DNA of 15,792 nt, taken from an uncultured Roseburia sp. (GTDB lineage Bacteria > Bacillota > Clostridia > Lachnospirales > Lachnospiraceae). Below the pieces are notes generated by a model that made no database searches, was not told the DNA's origin, and worked only from the letters and a program-made list of their open reading frames with translations. Numbering within the stretch: position 1 is the first letter of the stretch; each line of letters opens with the position of its first letter. Positions 6,835 to 13,943 of the stretch are shown one piece after another. The stretch is from assembly GCA_900548205.1 (NCBI GenBank), contig URJS01000059.1, positions 1 to 15,792 on the forward strand, written 5' to 3'. The position numbers and the translations under genes were made by a program.

Positions 6835-7544
6835 CGGTGACTCTCCTTTAACAAGCGATACCCGATCCCGCGCACGGTTAAAAGCCAGAGCGGATGGGAG
6901 GGGTCTGCCTCGATCTTTTCCCGCAGATGGCGGATATGTACCATCAGGGTATTCTCATATCCATAATAATCATCGTTCCATGCCGCCCGCGTTAAGGCGT
7001 CAAAGGTCACGACATTGCCGCGGTTCGCCGCAAGCTTTTTTAACAGGAGCAGTTCCTTCGCCGTGAGCATCGTGGTCGTTCCCTCGAAGGTGACAGTCGC
7101 ATTTTTTAAGGAAACCTCCCTGCCGGAGAGATCTAGTGTTTCATCAGCGTCCGCCTCCTGCCCGCGAAAATAGGAGCGCGTCAAAATCGCATTGACGCGG
7201 AGCACGAGCTCCTGCGGCAGAAACGGCTTGGTGATATAGTCGTCCGCGCCAAGCCCCAGTCCGAACAGTCTGTCATTGTCCTCGTCCTTCGCCGATAAAA
7301 ACAAAATCGGGACGGCGGACGCCTCGCGCATCCGCCGGAATAAGGTATAACCGTCCCCGTCGGGAAGCATGATATCCAAAATCACAAGCTTTGGCGTCTC
7401 CCGTAAAAATACCTCCATCCCCTCTTTGCAGCTCCCCGCCGTATAGACGGTCTCGTAGCCGCTCTTTCTCAAAATATCGCAGGTCATGCCCGCAAGCTTT
7501 TCATTGTCATCCACCAGAAGGATACTGCAATTATACAAATTCAT
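6831..7544 (-). CDS. OmpR/PhoB-family response regulator
   Basis: This 237-residue transcription regulator is the partner of the kinase downstream. The receiver domain (about 1-120) shows the acidic pair Asp12-Asp13, phospho-accepting Asp57 in LVILDIMLPDGDG, Ser84 and Lys106 in ITKPF. The C-terminal winged-helix DNA-binding domain (about 140-235) ends with the typical HIRHLREKIE and LLTVRGIGYRL. I chose ATG 7544 over a longer in-frame start at 7595, because AAGGAG lies 10 bp upstream of 7544 and the receiver fold begins right there. It leads the kinase gene with a 4-bp overlap and is divergent from the ABC transporter. The simplest reading is that it activates that transporter through the intergenic region, where a tandem 11-bp repeat is seen. 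Confidence 0.94.
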   Translation of the reverse strand: MNLYNCSILLVDDNEKLAGMTCDILRKSGYETVYTAGSCKEGMEVFLRETPKLVILDIMLPDGDGYTLFRRMREASAVPILFLSAKDEDNDRLFGLGLGADDYITKPFLPQELVLRVNAILTRSYFRGQEADADETLDLSGREVSLKNATVTFEGTTTMLTAKELLLLKKLAANRGNVVTFDALTRAAWNDDYYGYENTLMVHIRHLREKIEADPSHPLWLLTVRGIGYRLLKESHR

Positions 7545-7571
7545 GGTACGGATTCTCCTTTTTCTCTCCCC

Positions 7572-7577
7572 AATATA
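7572..7577 (-). promoter_or_regulatory. Possible -10 box for the regulator-kinase operon
   Basis: TATATT on the minus strand would give a short leader containing AAGGAG before ATG 7544. No recognisable -35 hexamer is found at normal spacing, so this is weak. Confidence 0.3.
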
Positions 7578-7636
7578 CCTTATTTTTATCCGCAATACCA
7601 GAGCCCTGCCCCAAAACTTAAGGAAAAAATAAGGCG

Positions 7637-7658
7637 GCTTTCAGTCTGCTTTAAGCCT
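7637..7658 (+). promoter_or_regulatory. Tandem 11-bp direct repeat, candidate response-regulator site
   Basis: GCTTTCAGTCT (7637-7647) is followed directly by GCTTTAAGCCT (7648-7658), identical at 9 of 11 positions. Two same-facing half-sites one helical turn apart is the usual arrangement for OmpR-family dimers. A weak -10-like TAGGAT at 7666-7671 would put the repeat over a -35 region that lacks a consensus hexamer, as expected for an activator-dependent promoter of the ABC operon. Confidence 0.45.
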
Positions 7659-7669
7659 TTGCCTTTAGG

Positions 7670-7691
7670 ATAGATCTATGCCGAAACGGCA
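7670..7691 (+). repeat. Palindrome and mini-hairpin in the ABC operon leader
   Basis: A perfect 10-bp palindrome ATAGATCTAT (7670-7679) abuts a small hairpin TGCCG-AAA-CGGCA (7679-7691), between the candidate -10 box and the GGAGGG ribosome site (7704-7709). It may be an additional operator or leader structure; it may also be chance. Confidence 0.3.
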
Positions 7692-7717
7692 AAAGAAAAA
7701 AACGGAGGGTAACTGTC

Positions 7718-8629
7718 ATGAAAAACATCATAGAAACACGTGCGCTCACAAAGCAATACAAAAACCAGCGTGTCGTCTCGGAGCTGGACTTAGCCGTCCC
7801 GGAGGGCTGTATCTACGGCTTCCTCGGACCAAACGGCGCGGGAAAATCCACCACCATGAAAATGATCCTTGGACTGGTCAAGCCAACCGGAGGTCAGATT
7901 CGTGTCCTTGGACAAAATGCCGACGCAAAAAACCGGATCACGCTGCTGCGCTCCACCGGGTCGCTCATTGAATCACCCGCCTTCTACGGACACCTGACCG
8001 GACGGGAAAATCTCTCCCTGATCGCGGATTTAAAGCAGACCGGAAAAAAGGAGGTCGACGAGGTGCTCCGTACCGTCCGTCTGACAGAGGCACAGCACAA
8101 AAAAGCGTCCCAGTACTCGCTCGGCATGAAACAGCGGCTCGGCTTTGCCGCGGCGCTGCTCGGTCATCCAAAGCTTTTGCTCTTAGACGAGCCGACCAAC
8201 GGTCTCGACCCTGCCGGCATCCAGGAGATGCGCGAGCTCATCCGCCATCTCTGTGAACAGTATGGGATCACCGTTTTTGTATCGAGCCACCTGCTCTCGG
8301 AAATCGACCAGATGGCAAACCATGTCGGCATCATCAATCACGGCGTTTTGATCTTTCAGGACCGTCTTTCGGCGCTCCACGAGCACAGCCGCGCGCGGAT
8401 GCTGCTTCACACAACGGATGATGAAACGGCGCTTCGCATCCTAAAGCAGGCGGCGCTTCCATGTGCCTCCGCACACGGGAGACTTTACTTAAATACGGGA
8501 AAAGAGGCGGATATTCTGCGCACCGGAACGCTTCTTTTTTCCAACGGACTTGGCATCCTCTCACTTGCCGAGGAACAAAGAAGCCTTGAGGACATCTTCC
8601 TTGAGCTTACCGGAAGGAGTGTGATGTAA
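7718..8629 (+). CDS. Lantibiotic-resistance ABC transporter ATP-binding protein (LanF/CprA type)
   Basis: This 303-residue cytoplasmic ATPase drives the two permeases encoded immediately downstream. In LanFEG systems the complex expels lantibiotics from the membrane. Motifs in order are Walker A GPNGAGKST (37-45), SLIESPAFYGHLTGREN (83-99), signature LGMKQR (135-140), Walker B LLLLDEP (153-159) and the H-loop His191 in SSHLL. Glu85 takes the place of the usual Q-loop glutamine. This 'E-loop' is a known mark of lantibiotic-immunity ATPases such as NukF and separates it from general BcrA/NatA-type proteins. GGAGGG lies 8 bp before ATG. The stop codon directly abuts the next start. Divergence from a two-component system supports peptide-induced expression. 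The drug spectrum is not deducible; bacitracin or other peptides remain possible. Confidence 0.93.
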   Translation: MKNIIETRALTKQYKNQRVVSELDLAVPEGCIYGFLGPNGAGKSTTMKMILGLVKPTGGQIRVLGQNADAKNRITLLRSTGSLIESPAFYGHLTGRENLSLIADLKQTGKKEVDEVLRTVRLTEAQHKKASQYSLGMKQRLGFAAALLGHPKLLLLDEPTNGLDPAGIQEMRELIRHLCEQYGITVFVSSHLLSEIDQMANHVGIINHGVLIFQDRLSALHEHSRARMLLHTTDDETALRILKQAALPCASAHGRLYLNTGKEADILRTGTLLFSNGLGILSLAEEQRSLEDIFLELTGRSVM

Positions 8630-9379
8630 ATGACCGGTCTTTTTGTGGAACTAAAAAAAGGACGGCACAAAAAGCTTTGGCTCGTCCCTCTGATCTTTCT
8701 TATCGTTTTATTTTTATGGTCTGCCTATACCTATCAGAATGCAGACGCGGAGGATCTTGCAGCCGGCTACACGAAAATGTTTTATCAGGTTCCTCTGATG
8801 AACACGATGCTTATGCCCGTGCTGCTCTCGGTGCTTGCCAGCCGTCTCTGCGACATGGAGATCAAGGGGCAGACATTAAAGCTGCTCTACACCCTGCAGC
8901 AAAAAGGCAGCTTTTATGACCTCAAATTTGTACACGAATGTTTTTATCTGCTGCTGTTTACCATCGGGGAATGTCTGCTGTTTCCGCTCTCAGGAAAGCT
9001 GTACCACTTCACAGAGCCGCTCTCTCTGCCGCTGCTGCTTCGCCACGGCGTGGTGCTGTTTCTTGCCGGGACCGTCATCCTGATTTTACAGCACATTCTC
9101 TCGCTCCTTTGCCAAAACCAGATCGCCCCGCTTTTTATCGGGCTTGCAGGCGCTTTTCTCGGACTGTTTTCGATGTTTTTCCCGCCTGCCCTCACACGGC
9201 TTCTTCCGTGGAGCTATTTTGGCGCGTTCCTTCCCTATGGGATGGAGTACGACCCCGCCACAAGGATCATAAGCTTTTATGAGCTGCCGTTCCCCATTGG
9301 TCTGTTTATCGGCTACGCAGTTTTTGGCATCGTCTTTTATCTCGTTTGCCGCGGTATTTTTCTCAAAAAGGAGGTTTGA
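8630..9379 (+). CDS. Lantibiotic-resistance ABC transporter permease 1 (LanE/CprB type)
   Basis: This 249-residue integral membrane protein has six likely transmembrane segments, about 15-34, 51-71, 104-124, 137-160, 166-187 and 220-243. It begins with a short basic cytoplasmic N-terminus (ELKKGRHKKLW), the ABC-2/LanE-like arrangement. It has no ATPase motifs of its own and pairs with the upstream ATPase. Its ATG follows the upstream TAA with no gap, and AAGGAG (8614-8619) lies inside the end of the ATPase gene, so the genes are translationally coupled. Family assignment (MutE/EpiE-type immunity permease) rests on size, topology and gene order rather than on a unique motif. Confidence 0.85.
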   Translation: MTGLFVELKKGRHKKLWLVPLIFLIVLFLWSAYTYQNADAEDLAAGYTKMFYQVPLMNTMLMPVLLSVLASRLCDMEIKGQTLKLLYTLQQKGSFYDLKFVHECFYLLLFTIGECLLFPLSGKLYHFTEPLSLPLLLRHGVVLFLAGTVILILQHILSLLCQNQIAPLFIGLAGAFLGLFSMFFPPALTRLLPWSYFGAFLPYGMEYDPATRIISFYELPFPIGLFIGYAVFGIVFYLVCRGIFLKKEV

Positions 9380-9382
9380 CCT

Positions 9383-10129
9383 ATGACATTTTTATGTATT
9401 CGTGCAGAAGCCGCAAAGCTGCGCCGCTCCGTGATCTGGCTCGCGTGTCTGCTGCTCCCGGTAATCCCCGCCATCATGGGCGTCTTTAACTATCAGAGTA
9501 ATCTCGGGATCCTGACAAACGGCTGGTACTCACTCTGGTCGCAGGTGACGCTTTTTTACAGCAATTTCTTCTATGCGCCGCTCATTGCACTCTACGCCGC
9601 CTATCTCTGGCGCATGGAGCACATGGACCACAACTGGAATGTCCTGATGACCGTCCCCGTCCGGGTGCGCGACATTTTCTTCGGAAAGCTTGCCGTGATC
9701 TTGTTCGTCACGCTGCTGACCCAGATGATCATTTTCGCATTTTACCTCATCGGCGGAAAATTCTGCCAGCTTCCCGGTCTGCCGCCTGCCGAGATTTTCT
9801 TCTGGCTGCTGCGCGGCTCGCTCGCCGGAACTGCCATCGGATCGCTGCAGCTTCTGCTCTCCATGTGCATCCGAAGCTTTGCGCTTCCGATCGGCTTCGC
9901 ACTGCTCGGGAGCGTTATGGGGCTTGTGATCTCCGGTTTTAGCGCCGGCGAAATAAGTCTCGGTCTGTGCTGGCCGTATTCCCTGATGCTGATGGGGATG
10001 AACGCAAACCGCGACACCGATACGCTTGCCGGAAACAGTCTGCCGTTTGTCGGCTTCGTCGTACTGTTCTTCTTGCTGTTTACATGGATTGCGGTGCAGA
10101 GATTAAAGACGAGGGATGTGCAGGCGTAA
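9383..10129 (+). CDS. Lantibiotic-resistance ABC transporter permease 2 (LanG/CprC type)
   Basis: This 248-residue membrane protein has six likely transmembrane segments (about 18-36, 58-76, 102-124, 137-160, 166-188 and 221-240). It begins MTFLCIRAEAAKLRRS, a short amphipathic N-terminus as in LanG/MutG permeases. The conserved-looking stretch WRMEHMDHNWNVLMTVPV (about 74-91) resembles the 'E...W..L...P' coupling segment of ABC-2 permeases. A very strong site, AAGGAGG ending at 9374, lies 8 bp before ATG and overlaps the upstream stop. It is the last gene of the operon; a hairpin spanning its stop codon follows. The two permeases share fold and size but little sequence, consistent with a heterodimeric channel served by one ATPase. 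Confidence 0.85.
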   Translation: MTFLCIRAEAAKLRRSVIWLACLLLPVIPAIMGVFNYQSNLGILTNGWYSLWSQVTLFYSNFFYAPLIALYAAYLWRMEHMDHNWNVLMTVPVRVRDIFFGKLAVILFVTLLTQMIIFAFYLIGGKFCQLPGLPPAEIFFWLLRGSLAGTAIGSLQLLLSMCIRSFALPIGFALLGSVMGLVISGFSAGEISLGLCWPYSLMLMGMNANRDTDTLAGNSLPFVGFVVLFFLLFTWIAVQRLKTRDVQA

Positions 10130-10140
10130 GCCTGCAGTTT
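10119..10140 (+). terminator. Hairpin spanning the stop codon of the ABC operon
   Basis: TGCAGGC (10119-10125) and GCCTGCA (10130-10136) form a perfect 7-bp stem whose GTAA loop contains the TAA stop. The following GTTTCCCTCC is only weakly T-rich, so termination strength is uncertain. Confidence 0.45.
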
Positions 10141-10176
10141 CCCTCCTGCGCAGTGCTTTATTCGCTCTATCGGCAG

Positions 10177-11487
10177 TTACCAGATCGAGGCAACGGCAAC
10201 CTCAAGCACCTTATCAAGCGGTGCGCGCGCCCGTCCGTTTCCGTCTGTTCCCTCAAAATATTTTCGGCTCGCGGACTCAAAAATAACATAAATATGTTCC
10301 TCTGCGATCGCAATCTGTTCCGCACAAGGCGGCATCTCCACATTCATAGTCGGCTCGTTCGGACTCTGTGTCAAGGTCAGTAACGACGCGTACACCTTTA
10401 AATAAGAGGAATTGTTCCGCCCGTAGGATGTACTCAGATAAACCGTTCCATCTGCGTCAAAAGCAATTCCCTGCACCTTGCTCGGAATCCGAAAGCTGTT
10501 TACGGAGGAAAGCTGATTGCTTTTTTCATCGTAGCTGTAGGAACGCATCTGAGAATCCAAAATCTTCGTATGAGTCGCTACCCAGATTCTTCCTCCATAG
10601 CAGGTAATGCTTGACGGTGTGTTTTTCAGGCGATACTCATCCGTCATCTCCGAAATATCGACACAGCGGCGGTCAGACCTTTTTGCAATAGCTTCGATAG
10701 AAGTATACGGAATGCGCTCAAGCGTCTTAGAGCTTGAATGGCAGACCCAAACATTGTCTCCGTCAAAGGCAATGCCGCCGAGATGACTGTCCTCCCGCAT
10801 GCGAAGTGTCACAAGATATTCCCCGCTGCTGCGGTCAAATACCATCAAAGAACCGCTGCTTTGCGCCTCCTCGGCATAGGCGGTCATCAGGATATAATCA
10901 GGCGTAAAGCAAAGTCCCTGCATACACTGCGCATCGCTGCTGATCATAGCCTCCAGATAATCACGCTCTCTCGTGGAGGGCATACCCGGAATGACAAGAT
11001 CATCTAAAAAATCATACTGACAGTCTCTTAATTCCTTATGATTTCCTCCTTCTATCGCACCCGACCGATAGGTGTACATCTCAACATTATAATAATTATC
11101 GATTTCCTTCGTCCACTTTGCAAAAAGAACCATATTTTTTGCAATGCTTTGATCGATCTGTGTGATCTTGTCCGTGCATGCACGGTCGGTATACCAGCCC
11201 GCAAAATTATAACCCTCACGTTCCGGAATACTTAAAGTGTACGGCAGGTCCTCCTTTGGAATGATAAACGGATTCTTATTTCCCGTTCCGCCGTTTAATG
11301 CATAGGCAAGATGTATCTCCTCCATATCCTCAAAAGAGACGGCGGATTTTTTTACCATATCCATATTTTCCAGCTTATTCATTGCCTCCGTGCGAATTTC
11401 CAGCGCATAAATCCGAAGCATCTGCGGCTCATTGAAAAGGAGGGTAAATACAAATATCACAAGAAATAGTTTTCTGTGCAAGCTCAT
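10177..11487 (-). CDS. Secreted InlB B-repeat / beta-propeller-like protein
   Basis: This 436-residue protein is probably exported. The N-terminus MSLHRKLFLVIFVFTLLF is a basic-then-hydrophobic signal peptide (about 1-28) ending near RIYA. Residues about 59-125 form one Listeria-Bacteroides (InlB B / Flg_new) repeat, with EGYNFAGWYTD and the closing LFAKW. From about 185 to the end the protein carries at least five blade-like repeats of the pattern 'GIAFD.D.V.V..S' (about 190-203, 237-250, 292-305, 339-353, 390-404), suggesting a beta-propeller. No LPXTG motif, lipobox or C-terminal anchor is visible, so it is either released or held by the uncleaved N-terminal helix. GGAGG lies 8 bp before ATG. 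It starts 48 bp after the EF-G paralogue on the same strand, possibly co-transcribed. Substrate or ligand is unknown; adhesion or recognition at the surface is only a guess. Confidence 0.85.
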   Translation of the reverse strand: MSLHRKLFLVIFVFTLLFNEPQMLRIYALEIRTEAMNKLENMDMVKKSAVSFEDMEEIHLAYALNGGTGNKNPFIIPKEDLPYTLSIPEREGYNFAGWYTDRACTDKITQIDQSIAKNMVLFAKWTKEIDNYYNVEMYTYRSGAIEGGNHKELRDCQYDFLDDLVIPGMPSTRERDYLEAMISSDAQCMQGLCFTPDYILMTAYAEEAQSSGSLMVFDRSSGEYLVTLRMREDSHLGGIAFDGDNVWVCHSSSKTLERIPYTSIEAIAKRSDRRCVDISEMTDEYRLKNTPSSITCYGGRIWVATHTKILDSQMRSYSYDEKSNQLSSVNSFRIPSKVQGIAFDADGTVYLSTSYGRNNSSYLKVYASLLTLTQSPNEPTMNVEMPPCAEQIAIAEEHIYVIFESASRKYFEGTDGNGRARAPLDKVLEVAVASIW

Positions 11488-11535
11488 GTATTTCCCTCCT
11501 CTCCGTGTACTTTAAAATTATTTTAGCTGTTGTTT

Positions 11536-13626
11536 CTAGTCTTCCATATTTTCAAGCTTTGATGCCCGCGCTTCAACTTCCTTTTTCTGGATATCCAAAG
11601 GCGCCTGCTCATATCTTGCAAATTCATATGAAAATGTACCGTTTCCTCCTGTCATAGACCGTAAATCCGTATTGTAGCCATAGAGCTCCATATAAGGAAT
11701 GTCCGCAAGAATCTCCTGATAACCGCCGTTTACCGGGTTCATACCAAGCACCCTGCCGCGCCGTCTGTTCAGATCTCCCATAATATCACCGGTATATCTG
11801 TCCGGTACGCAGACCTTTAAGGCTGCAATCGGCTCTAACAAAACGGGCGAAGCCTCTAAGAAGCCTTTTTTAAACGCCTGCACGGCAGCAACCTTAAATG
11901 CCATCTCGGAGGAATCCACCGGATGATAGGAACCGTCATAGAGTACTGCCTTAACGCCGACAACCGGATAAGCTGCCATTGGACCTTTCAAAACAGCTTC
12001 TGCAATTCCCTTTTCCACTGCCGGAAAATAATTTTTTGGAACGGCGCCGCCAACCACACACTGCTCAAAGACATATGGCTTCTCCAAATCCTCAGACGGC
12101 TCAAAGGTCATTTTGACATGACCGTACTGCCCATGACCGCCCGATTGTTTTTTATATTTATATTCTACATCTGACTTTTTGCGGATCGTCTCGCGGAATG
12201 CAACCTTTGGTCTGCTCAGCTCTATCGCAACCTTATAACGGTCCAAAAGCTTGCTTGCCGTAACCTCCAGATGCTGGTCGCCCATGCCATACAAAAGCGT
12301 CTGCCCGTTCTCGGTATCTGTCACCGCCTTTAAGGTCATATCCTCCATCATCAGCTTCTGCAGCGCTTGCGAAATCTTATCCTCGTCGCCCTTATTTTTC
12401 GCCTTATACCTTTGACAGGTATAGGGTGTGGAGATTGTCGTACGGATATACAAAATAGGATTTGATTTTGTGGAAAGCGAATCCGTCGTTGCCGCCGCGG
12501 TCAGCTTTGCAAGCGCTCCGATGTCTCCCGCATGAAGCTCCTTTACCTCCTCCGGCTTGCTGCCGCGCATGACATAAAGCTTTCCGATTTTTTCCTCCGC
12601 ATCCTTATGATGATTAAACAAAATATCATCCGTCTTTAAGACGCCGGAATTCACCTTGATGAGCGAATATTTTCCGATAAACGGGTCTGCGATCGTCTTC
12701 CAGATATATGCAGACTTCGGCTTTGCAAAATCATAATCGGCATTGTACACGTCGTTAGTTTTTGCGTTAATGCCGGTGCAGCTGCGCTTCTCGGGACTTG
12801 GCAGATATTTTACGATGTCTACCATCAATGTATACATTCCCCGTGCCAGAAGATTAGAGCCCATAAGAACGGGTACGATACTGCCGTCTGCCACATTGAC
12901 ACGGAGCGCCTGACGGATTTCATCCTCCGAAAACTCCTCGCCGTTAAAATACCTCTCCATAAATTCCTCGCTCGTCTCCGCTACCGCCTCCAGCAGAGCC
13001 TCCCGGCAGAGCTTTAGATTTTCCATCGAGTAATCCGGTATTTCTGTTTTTTCTACCTCGCCGTTCTCCTTCCAGCGCTTTGCACGCTGCTGCAACACAT
13101 TGACATAGCCCACAAACGCCCCGTTCTCACGGATCGGCAGATGGAACGGAGCGATGCGTTTTCCGTACAGCTCCTGCAAGTCCGTAACAACCTGCCGGAA
13201 GCTCGTCTCGTCAATATCCATATCTGTCACAAATACCATACGCGGCAGCTTATATTTTTCACAAAGCTCCCACGCCTTGCGTGTGCCGACTTCAATCCCC
13301 GCCTTGCCGGAAACAACAATAATCGCCGCATCTGCTGCGCTGACAGCCTCCTCCGTCTCGCCGACAAAATCAAAATACCCCGGTGTATCAAGAATATTCA
13401 GCTTTGTATCTCCCCAAATGATCGGAACGACTGAGGTCTGGATCGAGAAAAGGCGTTTTGTCTCCTCCTTATCATAATCACTGATGGTATTCCCATCCTC
13501 CACCTTTCCCATACGCGTCGTCATGCCGGAAAGATAAGCCATTGCTTCCACAAGGCTTGTTTTGCCACATCCGCCGTGTCCAAGTAAAACTACATTACGA
13601 ATCTTGTCTGTTGTGTAAACATGCAT
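11536..13626 (-). CDS. EF-G-like translational GTPase (paralogue of elongation factor G)
   Basis: This 696-residue protein has the five-domain layout of EF-G, but its GTPase motifs identify it as an EF-G paralogue rather than the housekeeping factor. Visible are the P-loop GHGGCGKT (16-23), the G3 box DTPGY (80-84, Tyr where EF-G has His), TDMD (134-137, where EF-G has NKMD) and GSN in place of GSA at G5. The later domains are well kept, with GGHGQYGHVKMTFEP (domain IV), YHPVDSSEMAFK and GDIMGDLNRRRGRVLGM (domain V region). I prefer ATG 13626 to 13641, because GGAGGG (13634-13639) lies 7 bp before 13626 while 13641 has no site. A promoter fits upstream. The second-copy EF-G family is widespread in Clostridia; its role (translocation, recycling or a stress function) is unsettled. 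It is not expected to be a tetracycline-protection protein on these motifs. Confidence 0.93.
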   Translation of the reverse strand: MHVYTTDKIRNVVLLGHGGCGKTSLVEAMAYLSGMTTRMGKVEDGNTISDYDKEETKRLFSIQTSVVPIIWGDTKLNILDTPGYFDFVGETEEAVSAADAAIIVVSGKAGIEVGTRKAWELCEKYKLPRMVFVTDMDIDETSFRQVVTDLQELYGKRIAPFHLPIRENGAFVGYVNVLQQRAKRWKENGEVEKTEIPDYSMENLKLCREALLEAVAETSEEFMERYFNGEEFSEDEIRQALRVNVADGSIVPVLMGSNLLARGMYTLMVDIVKYLPSPEKRSCTGINAKTNDVYNADYDFAKPKSAYIWKTIADPFIGKYSLIKVNSGVLKTDDILFNHHKDAEEKIGKLYVMRGSKPEEVKELHAGDIGALAKLTAAATTDSLSTKSNPILYIRTTISTPYTCQRYKAKNKGDEDKISQALQKLMMEDMTLKAVTDTENGQTLLYGMGDQHLEVTASKLLDRYKVAIELSRPKVAFRETIRKKSDVEYKYKKQSGGHGQYGHVKMTFEPSEDLEKPYVFEQCVVGGAVPKNYFPAVEKGIAEAVLKGPMAAYPVVGVKAVLYDGSYHPVDSSEMAFKVAAVQAFKKGFLEASPVLLEPIAALKVCVPDRYTGDIMGDLNRRRGRVLGMNPVNGGYQEILADIPYMELYGYNTDLRSMTGGNGTFSYEFARYEQAPLDIQKKEVEARASKLENMED

Positions 13627-13669
13627 GCGCAAACCCTCCATATTCTGTAATCATTTTTTGTATGGTTAT

Positions 13670-13698
13670 ATTCTACTAAATTTTCATGTTTATTACAA
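13670..13698 (-). promoter_or_regulatory. Candidate promoter for the EF-G paralogue
   Basis: On the minus strand TTGTAA (13693-13698) and TAGAAT (13670-13675) are separated by 17 bp, with A/T-rich sequence upstream that could act as an UP element. Confidence 0.5.
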
Positions 13699-13845
13699 CT
13701 TATTTATTCAACTTTACCAGATAATTTATATTAACATATAGTTATATATAGAGTATGTATATTTTTTGAATATTTCGACAATTTTTCCGCCTATCGTTTA
13801 CATACTCGTTACAATTTTTCTTTTTCGCTTTTCTGCTTTCATGTG

Positions 13846-13873
13846 TTGATTTTTCGGACGGAAATGATATGAT
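13846..13873 (+). promoter_or_regulatory. Extended -10 promoter for tyrA
   Basis: TTGATT (13846-13851) and TATGAT (13868-13873) are 16 bp apart, and TGA directly precedes the -10 box. Initiation near 13880 places copy C of the hairpin element within the tyrA leader. Confidence 0.65.
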
Positions 13874-13881
13874 GATAGTCT

Positions 13882-13922
13882 AAACAACGAGCGACACGCT
13901 TCGCGAGTCACTCTTATGTAAT
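13882..13922 (-). repeat. Dispersed hairpin element, copy C (in the tyrA leader)
   Basis: The stem on the + strand is GAGCGAC (13889-13895) / GTCACTC (13907-13913), with an A-A mismatch, CGC/GCG and a TTC loop (13900-13902). It is flanked by AAACAAC and TTATGTAATCAAA, as in the other copies. It ends about 9 bp before the AGGAG of tyrA, so it would be transcribed as a 5' leader hairpin. Confidence 0.8.
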
Positions 13923-13943
13923 CAAAAAACAGGAGAACAAATT

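Larger units (their letters stand above)
13627..13943. other. AT-rich divergent intergenic region
   Basis: This region holds divergent promoters for the EF-G paralogue and tyrA, a long A+T-rich tract (about 13676-13760), and a 9-bp inverted repeat GAGTATGTA (13751-13759) / TACATACTC (13799-13807) with a 39-bp spacer. It also holds copy C of the dispersed hairpin. No open frame with a ribosome site is seen. Confidence 0.6.

Noticed and set aside
7545..7717. Hidden lantibiotic precursor or leader peptide between the regulator and the exporter
   Set aside because: The gap is only 173 bp and contains no short frame with a ribosome site and a Ser/Thr/Cys-rich tail.
11536..13626. Tetracycline ribosomal-protection protein (Tet(M)-type)
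   Set aside because: Sequence signatures (GHGGCGKT, DTPGYFDF, TDMD, domain IV GGHGQYGHV) match the EF-G paralogue family; nothing specific to Tet(M)-type proteins is seen.
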